From Prevotella sp. (GTDB lineage Bacteria; Bacteroidota; Bacteroidia; Bacteroidales; Bacteroidaceae): DNA of 64,000 bases. A program made the translations under genes and the position numbers. The stretch is from contig JAFUTI010000023.1 in the NCBI GenBank assembly GCA_017471465.1, positions 124,001-188,000 of the forward strand, written 5' to 3'. Below, piece after piece: positions 27,195-34,230 of the stretch. How positions within the stretch are numbered: position 1 is the first letter of the stretch; each line of letters starts with the position of its first letter. Under the pieces are notes generated by a model. It did no database searches. It saw only the letters and a program-made list of their open reading frames with translations, and was not told the DNA's origin.

Positions 27195-28600
27195 TGTTCA
27201 ACATATTGGAGGATAAAACTTTCAGCCACAGGCAGGAAACGGTCATGACCGCGGGCGTTCAGATGAGCGGTATCGGTGCCCTTGCCACCTTGGAAGTATT
27301 TCTTACGGAACTGTTCACTGGTGGCAAAGATGTTGCTGCGGCGGGCGGCATCAAAGACGGGGATGCCATACGATCCACAGACTTCGAGCATAGCATCGAC
27401 AACCTGCTGACGGGTACTGCCGACGAAGTCTTTGCACGACCAAGGGGTGAAGAAGAACAGCCGGGCATCGGGATACTTCTCTATCAGTCCCTCGCAGAGA
27501 ATACGCAGACGCTCCTTAAAGGTATCAATGCCGATACTGTCAATCCGGTTGCCCGATGCATCGTTGTGACCGGCAATGACCACCACATAGTCGAGGTCGG
27601 CACGCATCTCTTTATAACGCTTGTACATACCCGTGCCCCACTGCTTCAGGTCGAGGGCGATGCAGTTGCCGTTACGTCCATAGTTATAGTACTCCATACC
27701 ATACTTCTTCGCAAACTTGTAGTGCCACGTGTTCTCTACTGGTTCGCGGTGGTTCTTGACATAGCTGTCACCTAAAAAACCTATCTTTTTGCCTTTCAAA
27801 GGGTTGACAGCAGGCATGCTTTTCAGTACTGGCAACAGAGCCTTGCCCCAATATTCCGCCAGTCTCCTGGCACCTTGCTCATTGGGATGCAGCCAGTATG
27901 ACTTGCCACGGGCATCTTTCTCTTCGAAAATGTCGGTACGCCAGTGCTGTTCAAAATAGCTGTAAGCCTCACTGTCGCCGACATGGACATGACCGGGCTT
28001 ACACCTGTCCACCACCCTTGAGAACATCTTATAATAATCACCTATCAGCTTCAGGCTTTTCTTCGAAGCCACGGAGCCGCCCTTCGTGTGGTAGTCAGGA
28101 TAATACCACGTAGGCTTGTTGAGTACGACATGGGCATCAGGCCACAGCGTGAGTAGCGAGTCGATGATGACACAGAGGTTCTTGGCATAGTCATCAGGCG
28201 AGGTGTGCTTGTTGTGGAGGCGCTCCACGGTGTCGTTGGTTCCCAGCATAATGCTGAACAACAGCGGTAAAGCAGGATGAGCCTTCACCAGTTCACGGGT
28301 CTTCGACACGACATCGCCGAAGTAAGTCTTGTCGCCAGCAGGCACCACATCGTCCTTATTGGGTAGGAAATGGTAGGTGGTACGCCCGGAACGACCGCAA
28401 TTACGGTAATAGACCGTATCGATGTCGTCTTGTTGGGACAGCCAACGGGCACACTGGGTGGGCGGTGCCGTCTGCTCCCGCTGTTGGTGCAAGGCACCGT
28501 ATGTAATACTGTTGCCGATGAACACGATGTTGGCACTTTGCTGTGCTGATACTGACATTGACGCGATAATCGTTGTCAACAGGACTATTGCTTTTTTCAT
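27191..28600 (-). CDS. Secreted protein with two tandem SGNH/GDSL hydrolase domains
   Basis: This is a 469-residue protein with signal peptide 1-19. Domain one (about 22-262) has Ser31 in GNSIT, 'LGTND' at 119-123 and His238 in WLHPN, but the residue three before the histidine is Tyr rather than Asp. Domain two (about 270-469) has Ser279 in GDSYV, Asn345 in GHND, and Asp443-x-x-His446 in DTAHL, a complete set. So domain two is likely the active esterase and domain one may be impaired or use another acid. Deacylation of pectin oligosaccharides is inferred from the neighbours. It follows the GH2 gene (28666) by 65 bp, and its stop overlaps the next ATG by 4 bp. Confidence 0.8.
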   Translation of the reverse strand: MKKAIVLLTTIIASMSVSAQQSANIVFIGNSITYGALHQQREQTAPPTQCARWLSQQDDIDTVYYRNCGRSGRTTYHFLPNKDDVVPAGDKTYFGDVVSKTRELVKAHPALPLLFSIMLGTNDTVERLHNKHTSPDDYAKNLCVIIDSLLTLWPDAHVVLNKPTWYYPDYHTKGGSVASKKSLKLIGDYYKMFSRVVDRCKPGHVHVGDSEAYSYFEQHWRTDIFEEKDARGKSYWLHPNEQGARRLAEYWGKALLPVLKSMPAVNPLKGKKIGFLGDSYVKNHREPVENTWHYKFAKKYGMEYYNYGRNGNCIALDLKQWGTGMYKRYKEMRADLDYVVVIAGHNDASGNRIDSIGIDTFKERLRILCEGLIEKYPDARLFFFTPWSCKDFVGSTRQQVVDAMLEVCGSYGIPVFDAARRSNIFATSEQFRKKYFQGGKGTDTAHLNARGHDRFLPVAESFILQYVEQ

Positions 28601-28665
28601 TTTATGGTGTATTACATAAGATTAGTATGTTTTCTATATGCTCACAAACATTGTCCAGTATCAGT

Positions 28666-31458
28666 TTAAAGTTTAAACCACAGTTTGATACGGAAGCCGT
28701 CATCGTCTTTGCGAATCTTGACGGTGCTCGGATTACCATCGGCACCCTGGGAGTTGACGGCGGGAATCTCCAGCAGGAACGAGAGGTCGCCCGCCGGCCA
28801 TTCGGGCACGCTCTTGCCGCGTCCCTCACGGTCGCGCTGCTCCTCAGCAGTGAAGATACGGAGGTACAATCCGTCGGTCTCGGTATAGACCGTCAGCGGC
28901 TGCCGGCCCTGCAGGGTAGCCCAGTAGAGGTTGGCGTGATAGCCCTTGAACTCGGGATAGACCTGCGGATAATAGTACTCACCGGTGACGGTGTTGTTAT
29001 AGTCCTTCTGCCAGATGCCATACTGCGGTCCCGGCAGGCGGTTCTTCCACACACGGTAGGGACCGCGTCCCATCCAGCGCATGCCGCTGACGGCCTCCTC
29101 GGGATAGCTGAACGTCAGTCCGAGGTTATGGCATTTGTCATTCAGGTGAGCATCTTTCATCCGGTTGTCGGTGCGCCAGTTGAGCATCAGGGTCTCCATG
29201 CCCAGAAGACCATCGGGGGTGATGCGCCAGATGATGCTGTCGATGGCACCGTCGTACTTGGCGACAACGCGCGAGCGTTCCTTGTCTATCTTGATATCGC
29301 GAAGCCGGGCTTTGACGCCCACGGGCTGCGGTCCGTTCGTCAGCGGCACGACGGTAGCGCCCTTCTGCAGCGAGACGAGGAGGCCCGTCTGTCGGCTGAG
29401 CCTAGCGATAGTCCCGTTGGCAGAGAGGACGATGAGGGAGTCTTCTTCGGCGAGGGTGTCCGATGCTGACGCATCGGTAATAGTGGCGGGGAAGGTGGCG
29501 GCGAAGTACTCGGCGGGGCGCTTGATGGGGAAGGTCCACGAGCAGACGGTGTCGCCCTGTTGGCTGTAGGCCTCCAGCTTCAGGAAGTCGCCATGCTGGT
29601 AGTTCTTTGGCAGTTCAAAACGGGCGTGGCCCGTCTCCCCGGGACCGATGTCGGGCAGCGTCACGTTGCCCTCTGCCTGGATGTTCTCCACCTTCCACTT
29701 CATACGGCACTCGCTGAGGCGACTGAAAAGGAAGCCGTTCTCTATAGCAAAGGAGCCACGGAAGGACCGTGGACTGGCCTCAAAGTCTTTGATCTGTATG
29801 GGCGACCACACCTGACGCACGGTATAGAAGCTGCCCAAGGGCTGACGCTCGGCACTGACGATGCCGTCGGGGGCATTCGGGCCGTAGGTGTCCATCTTGC
29901 CGTTGTCACGACGGTGGACGGTCTCATCGACGTATGCCCAGATAAAGCCGCCGGCAAAGAGGCGCGAACGGCGGAACTTGGCCCACATCCCTTCCAGACC
30001 GGCCCCCTGCCCGCGGTCGTAGAGACTGTGCAGGAACTCGGTCATCATAAAGACATGCTGGCCGTGGTCAAGGCGGTAAGCCTGGTCTTGCATCGTGGGA
30101 TAGTGACGGCAGTCGAGTCCGTCGAAATCGGCCCAGGCATGCACCACGTGGCGCTGCTGGGGGTCGTAGAGTGCAAAGTCGCCGTCGAGACGGGTGTTAA
30201 AGCCGCCCTCGTTGCCATTGCTCCAGAGGAAGACGCAGGGATGGTTCACGTCGCGCTCCACCATCTCGCGTACCAGCCGGTGACCGACGGCGTCGCTATA
30301 GCTGTTCTGCCAACCGGCGAGCTCGTTCAGATAGAGCACGCCTAAGGAGTCGCAAAGGTTGAGGAAGTCCACGTCGGGTGGATAGTGTGAGCGCACGGCG
30401 TTCATGTTCATCTGCTTGATAAGACAAATGTCCTGCAGGTTGCGCTCGTGACTGACAGAGCGCCCTGTCTCTGGGTCGAAGCAGTGGCGGTTGGTGCCCT
30501 TTATGAGCAGCTTCACATCGTTCAGGTAGATACCATCATGCTCGCGGAACTCGATGGTGCGGAAGCCAATAGTCTCTTCAGTCTCGTAGATATTCGTGCC
30601 GTTCGACAAGAGGCGCAACGTCATATCGTAGAGGTTGGGGTGCTCCGTGTCCCAGGGCTTGATGTCCTGCCAGTGCGTCTCCACCGTCTGCTGCTCTGCA
30701 GCTTTCAGGGGAATCAGTCGTCGTCCCGTTGCCAGACGGTCGCCTTTCCGCTGGATGGTCAGTTCCAGCTGCTCGTCACCCTTCAGGTTCTTACAGCGCA
30801 GGTCGAGACGCATCTTGCCGTCGGCTCGTGCATCGATAGCCACATGGCCTATGTGTGTCTGCGGCTTGGCCACCAGGTAGACAGGACGGTAGATACCACC
30901 GAAGAGCCACCAGTCGGCACGCCGCTCGGCAGCATTCACCGACTTGTCGGCGGACTGCTTGTCGACCTTCACTTCGAGGAGGTTCTTCTTGCCATAGAGC
31001 AGCTTGTCGCTGATGTCGTAGCTGAAACGGTAGAAGCCGCCCTGATGGACGGCACCTGCCAGCTGACCGTTGACCTTCACCTCGGTGTCGGTCATCGCGC
31101 CCTCGAAGACGATGCTCACCTGCCGGCCCTCCCACGCGCGGGGCACCTGGAAGCGGTGACGGTAGAGCCCGTACTCCGTCGTCAGGCGGTTGTCGTGGCG
31201 GTCGGCCCACTTCTTGTCGCTCTCACGGTCGTAGATGTAATAGCGACCGTAGGTCAGTCCGCCAAAGCCCTGCTGTTCCCAGCACGACGGCACGGCAATC
31301 TTCTGCCACTTGCCTGACTGCATGCCCTCGGAGCACCAGAAGTCCCACTTCACGGCATCCTCAGGGCCGTGACCGGAAAGATATTGCACTTCGTCGGCTG
31401 ACTGCGCTTGGGCGACCAGCGCCAGTGCCAGCATCATCGTCAATATGTATTTTCTCAT
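28666..31458 (-). CDS. GH2 glycoside hydrolase, LacZ-like beta-galactosidase/beta-glucuronidase
   Basis: This is a 930-residue secreted protein (signal peptide 1-18). GH2 features: sugar-binding jelly roll ('KVNGQLAGAVHQGGFYRFSYDIS'), Ig-like domain, barrel with 'IKGTNRHCFDPETGR', acid/base Glu417 in GNEGG, nucleophile Glu474 in MMTEFLHS, and 'GGFIWAYVDE'. A LacZ-type C-terminal beta-sandwich follows ('YEEAVSGMRWMGRGPYRVWKNR'). It is longer than typical beta-glucuronidases and close to the LacZ layout, so a beta-galactosidase acting on pectic galactan or galactose caps is the best guess. It overlaps the GH115 stop by 4 bp (ATGA), showing translational coupling in the enzyme operon. Confidence 0.88.
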   Translation of the reverse strand: MRKYILTMMLALALVAQAQSADEVQYLSGHGPEDAVKWDFWCSEGMQSGKWQKIAVPSCWEQQGFGGLTYGRYYIYDRESDKKWADRHDNRLTTEYGLYRHRFQVPRAWEGRQVSIVFEGAMTDTEVKVNGQLAGAVHQGGFYRFSYDISDKLLYGKKNLLEVKVDKQSADKSVNAAERRADWWLFGGIYRPVYLVAKPQTHIGHVAIDARADGKMRLDLRCKNLKGDEQLELTIQRKGDRLATGRRLIPLKAAEQQTVETHWQDIKPWDTEHPNLYDMTLRLLSNGTNIYETEETIGFRTIEFREHDGIYLNDVKLLIKGTNRHCFDPETGRSVSHERNLQDICLIKQMNMNAVRSHYPPDVDFLNLCDSLGVLYLNELAGWQNSYSDAVGHRLVREMVERDVNHPCVFLWSNGNEGGFNTRLDGDFALYDPQQRHVVHAWADFDGLDCRHYPTMQDQAYRLDHGQHVFMMTEFLHSLYDRGQGAGLEGMWAKFRRSRLFAGGFIWAYVDETVHRRDNGKMDTYGPNAPDGIVSAERQPLGSFYTVRQVWSPIQIKDFEASPRSFRGSFAIENGFLFSRLSECRMKWKVENIQAEGNVTLPDIGPGETGHARFELPKNYQHGDFLKLEAYSQQGDTVCSWTFPIKRPAEYFAATFPATITDASASDTLAEEDSLIVLSANGTIARLSRQTGLLVSLQKGATVVPLTNGPQPVGVKARLRDIKIDKERSRVVAKYDGAIDSIIWRITPDGLLGMETLMLNWRTDNRMKDAHLNDKCHNLGLTFSYPEEAVSGMRWMGRGPYRVWKNRLPGPQYGIWQKDYNNTVTGEYYYPQVYPEFKGYHANLYWATLQGRQPLTVYTETDGLYLRIFTAEEQRDREGRGKSVPEWPAGDLSFLLEIPAVNSQGADGNPSTVKIRKDDDGFRIKLWFKL

Positions 31459-33800
31459 TTGGCAACAGGGATTACATAGAACTTACGGTCGGTCTTAAAG
31501 TCGAGCATCCACTGGTCGGCGATGATATGGTCGTCGAGGGCCTTGATTGTCAACTTATGGTGACCCTTCGACACCATCACGGGCGTTGCTCTCAGGGCCT
31601 GCTGGCGTAGCACGTTTTTCTTCCATTGTTCAGAACGGTAAGGCTCTTTCAGCGAGATGACCACTGGCGTCTGGTTGTCGAATTGCACGGAATAGCGCAG
31701 GTCACCGCGGTCGCTGGGCTGCGTGGGGATCATGGCGGTGTAGAGCACGGCATCGCCTTCACTGCTGCTCTCAAACTCATAGGTCAGTTCACCACCTTTA
31801 GGAATGGATACGGCATTCATCGAGTGGCCTAGCATCTGAACGGGACCCAACCCCATCCCCTCCCCAAGGGAGGGGCTACAGGATGTATAGTCGCAGGCGT
31901 TGCGAGCGATGCCATTGAAGCAGGAGTCATCAGCCAACCGGCCACGCACATCACCGAAAACAGGCAATCGCCGAGGAGCAGCGTCCATCAGCCCCTGCCA
32001 CTTACCATTGGCAAGGGCGTTATAGCGAGCCGTCAGTTGTTGTATCTCCTCGTAGGCCAGGTGACTCTCCACGCTGTCGGATACCACCTTACGGGTCATG
32101 GCAGCAGCGGCATAGACGGGATAGACCACATGGGCGAAGTAGGCATCGCTCAGTTCGGGCTTCACCAGCAGACGGCACTTGTCCACCACGGCCTTCAGCC
32201 GGCCGAAGTCCTCCAACCGCTGGGCTGCCTCCTGACGGGTCAGCTCCAATTCACCCACCAGCGACTTGCCACCAGGGTATTTCTTTTTGTCCAGTTCCAC
32301 CTGCGTCCACCCCATAAACTCGGGCTTGCGGATGGCATTGAGGCGATATAACTCCTGCATGGCAGGTGCCAACGCGCGTCCGGCCTCCTCGCCAAACTGC
32401 GTGCACAGCCACTGCTCCAGATGCTGCGCCAGTGTCGATGGGGTTACTCCGTCGATATCCCACGCCATGTCGAGGAACAGCTCCAGGTCGTAGGCAGCCA
32501 CCTTCGGGTCGTGCACGTTGGCAATCCACAGCCGCCGGCAGTTGTGGTCGTAGGCAGCCTTCATCTCTGAATAGACGAGGCCCGGCTGCGTGGTGGTCAA
32601 CCACAGATGGTCGTGGGGACGGCCCCAGTAGGACAGGTGATAGTAGACGCCTCCCCCGCCCTGTCGCTTCTGCTGCTCGGCATCAGGGAGACGGGTCAGA
32701 TAGCCATAGTTATCGTCACACCACATCAGCGTCACATCGTCGGGCACACGGAGACCACTCTCCAAAATTTCCAGCACCTCTTTATACGGTATAAACACCT
32801 GAGGCACTTTTTCCACATCCTTGCTGTAATATTTGCGGATGAGTTCGCGCTGGTCGTCGATGACCTGCTGCAAGCCATTTAGTTTCTCTTCTTTCGTTTT
32901 CACGCCCTCCATCGAACCGTCGTGGATGCCGCGCATGCCGATAGTGAAAAACTCCTCCGAGCCTTTTACTTCCTTCAGGCGCTCTATCCAGTACTGCTGC
33001 ACCTGCTCGCGGTTGGTAATGTAGTTATACGCCCCACGCTTGCTGTGATCCCATTCGGCAACATTGTTACGCAGCAGCGGCTCGCAGTGAGAGGTGCCGA
33101 TAAGGATGCCGCACGAGTCGGCCATCTCCTTGTTGCCCTTGACGGTAAAGAATCCCGGCGTACCGGTGTGCATGCCCGGCCAGATGGTGTTGGCACGTAG
33201 GCGCAGCATGAGCAGGAAGATGGCCTTGTAGGTCTTGTGGCCCATCTGCCCGAACACGCCATTGTTTTCGTAGTGCTTCCACGCCCAGTTGCGCAGGCTC
33301 CAGTCCTCGTCGTTGATAAAAATGCCACGATAGGCCACCGAGGGGGTATGCTCGTAAGAAAAGGTCTCAGGCAATGTGAGACGTGCTTTCTTTTCGGGCA
33401 CCACATCGCCCCACCACACCCAGGGCGACACACCTGCCATGCGCGACAGCTCCAGCAGCCCGTAGGCCGCTCCGCGACCGTTATGTCCCTCGACGAGTAT
33501 CTGTCCGTTCTTGACGCTCAGGCGGAACCCATCATCCGTGCCTTTCCCCTGCACGATGCGAATCACGGCATTTCTCGTACCTCGTGCCTCGTTCCTCGTA
33601 CCTCGAACAACCGGCCGCATACCCGTAACCTGCTCCATATCGCCACAGAACATCTCGAGGGCAATCTTCACCACGGGGTCCGTCTTACCCACCATCTGGT
33701 ACGTCACCGGATGCTGGCCGTCGAACCACACCACGTCGGCAGCTTTGACGCCGACACGCACTAATATCAACGTTAAAAAAAGGGTTAGTCTTGTCTTCAT
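31455..33800 (-). CDS. GH115 alpha-glucuronidase family protein
   Basis: This is a 781-residue secreted protein (signal peptide about 1-20). GH115 signatures: 'VEGHNGRGAAYGLLELSRMAGVSPWVWWGDV', 'YRGIFINDEDWSLRNWA', 'LRLRANTIWPGMH', 'TIGMRGIHDGSM', 'DDVTLMWCDDNYGY' and 'GGVYYHLSYWGRPHDHLWL' (each shortened from conserved blocks). The family removes 1,2-linked (methyl)glucuronic acid from xylan or arabinogalactan branches; here arabinogalactan or rhamnogalacturonan side chains fit better because no xylanase is present. Two foreign-looking in-frame insertions stand out: RGTRNEARGTRN (residues 66-77) from a 7-bp repeat, and SPSLGEGMGLG (about 640-652) from a GC palindrome. It is the first gene of the enzyme operon, 48 nt after a consensus promoter, and overlaps the GH2 start by 4 bp. 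Confidence 0.88.
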   Translation of the reverse strand: MKTRLTLFLTLILVRVGVKAADVVWFDGQHPVTYQMVGKTDPVVKIALEMFCGDMEQVTGMRPVVRGTRNEARGTRNAVIRIVQGKGTDDGFRLSVKNGQILVEGHNGRGAAYGLLELSRMAGVSPWVWWGDVVPEKKARLTLPETFSYEHTPSVAYRGIFINDEDWSLRNWAWKHYENNGVFGQMGHKTYKAIFLLMLRLRANTIWPGMHTGTPGFFTVKGNKEMADSCGILIGTSHCEPLLRNNVAEWDHSKRGAYNYITNREQVQQYWIERLKEVKGSEEFFTIGMRGIHDGSMEGVKTKEEKLNGLQQVIDDQRELIRKYYSKDVEKVPQVFIPYKEVLEILESGLRVPDDVTLMWCDDNYGYLTRLPDAEQQKRQGGGGVYYHLSYWGRPHDHLWLTTTQPGLVYSEMKAAYDHNCRRLWIANVHDPKVAAYDLELFLDMAWDIDGVTPSTLAQHLEQWLCTQFGEEAGRALAPAMQELYRLNAIRKPEFMGWTQVELDKKKYPGGKSLVGELELTRQEAAQRLEDFGRLKAVVDKCRLLVKPELSDAYFAHVVYPVYAAAAMTRKVVSDSVESHLAYEEIQQLTARYNALANGKWQGLMDAAPRRLPVFGDVRGRLADDSCFNGIARNACDYTSCSPSLGEGMGLGPVQMLGHSMNAVSIPKGGELTYEFESSSEGDAVLYTAMIPTQPSDRGDLRYSVQFDNQTPVVISLKEPYRSEQWKKNVLRQQALRATPVMVSKGHHKLTIKALDDHIIADQWMLDFKTDRKFYVIPVAK
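31845..31878. repeat. GC-rich palindromic element inside the GH115 gene
   Basis: An exact 8-bp inverted repeat (CCCCTCCC 31857-31864, GGGAGGGG 31868-31875) with a 3-base loop is flanked by ACCCAACCCCAT. It is translated in frame as SPSLGEGMGLG. Its base composition is unlike the surrounding coding sequence, and it reads as a small inserted repeat of the kind scattered between genes in Bacteroidota. Confidence 0.65.
33571..33605. repeat. Heptanucleotide tandem repeat inside the GH115 gene
   Basis: There are five consecutive 7-bp units of the form T(N)(C/T)CTCG with period exactly 7: TTTCTCG, TACCTCG, TGCCTCG, TTCCTCG, TACCTCG. They encode RGTRNEARGTRN at residues 66-77 on the minus strand, after the N-terminal strand region, without breaking the frame. 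Confidence 0.75.
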
Positions 33801-33848
33801 TTATAGTTTGTTTGTAGTTTGTTCTTTTAGTTTCTTGCTTTTCGCCTA

Positions 33849-33879
33849 CAAAGTTAAGTTATTTTTCTCTTTCTACAAA
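33849..33879 (-). promoter_or_regulatory. Canonical promoter of the GH115-led enzyme operon
   Basis: On the minus strand there is TTTG (33876-33879), a 19-nt spacer, and TAACTTTG (33849-33856), about 48 nt before the GH115 ATG. It matches the Bacteroidetes consensus exactly, at the same spacing as the GH28 and SusCD promoters. Confidence 0.75.
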
Positions 33880-34017
33880 GAAAAACAAAAATGTTTTTAC
33901 TGCGTTTTGTCGTCACTGTCGGCGTAACACACTGATTACAAGGACTTTATAGTGGTGACGACAAAACAAAAAGTGACGACAAAGTGATGTATGGCAGCAT
34001 CTCAAGCCATAACAATA

Positions 34018-34081
34018 TCACGAGAGGCCGGTATTTTTTCACGAGAGGCCGATATTTTTTCACGAGAGGCCGATATTTTTT
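34018..34081. repeat. Three tandem 21-bp repeats
   Basis: Units TCACGAGAGGCCGrTATTTT(T) begin at 34018, 34039 and 34060. The first has GGTAT where the others have GATAT, and the last is one T longer. They lie slightly right of the centre of the symmetric 11-mer array. With no spacers between units, this is not a CRISPR array. Confidence 0.8.
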
Positions 34082-34170
34082 TCAGTTCTCCGTGTCGTCA
34101 CTCCAACATTTGTCGTCACTCTGTAACTAACTATTTATCAGCTAATTACAGAAAAGTGACGACAAACAAC

Positions 34171-34203
34171 AAAAAAAAGGATATGCCTGTTTAGACATAT
34201 CCT
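34171..34203 (-). terminator. Intrinsic terminator of the SusCD/fasciclin operon
   Basis: On the minus strand an exact 8-bp stem AGGATATG / CATATCCT with a 10-base loop is followed by seven or more T residues. It starts 28 nt after the SusD stop (34231) and separates the uptake operon from the GH115 operon. Confidence 0.8.
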
Positions 34204-34230
34204 CTCATGATAGTAATCAGCTTACCGAGA

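Larger units (their letters stand above)
33801..34170. promoter_or_regulatory. 430-bp intergenic region with symmetric 11-mer array
   Basis: There is no gene between GH115 (start 33800) and SusD (stop 34231). The region holds the GH115 promoter, six copies of GTGACGACAAA/TTTGTCGTCAC and three 21-bp tandem repeats, then the SusCD-operon terminator. Copies (plus coordinates): 33906-33916 reverse, 33955-33965 forward, 33973-33983 forward, 34091-34101 reverse (9 of 11 bases), 34109-34119 reverse, 34156-34166 forward. Forward and reverse pairs both step by 18 bp, and the three mirror pairs share the same centre at about 34037. It may be an operator array or a MITE-like element; I do not recognise it. 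Confidence 0.7.

Noticed and set aside
34018..34081. Possible CRISPR array
   Set aside because: The 21-bp units are directly adjacent with no spacers, and no cas gene is near.
33991..34194. A 67-codon plus-strand reading frame across the 21-bp repeats
   Set aside because: It is made of the tandem repeat and the terminator region, has no start context or family likeness, and 21 bp repeats keep a frame open by themselves.
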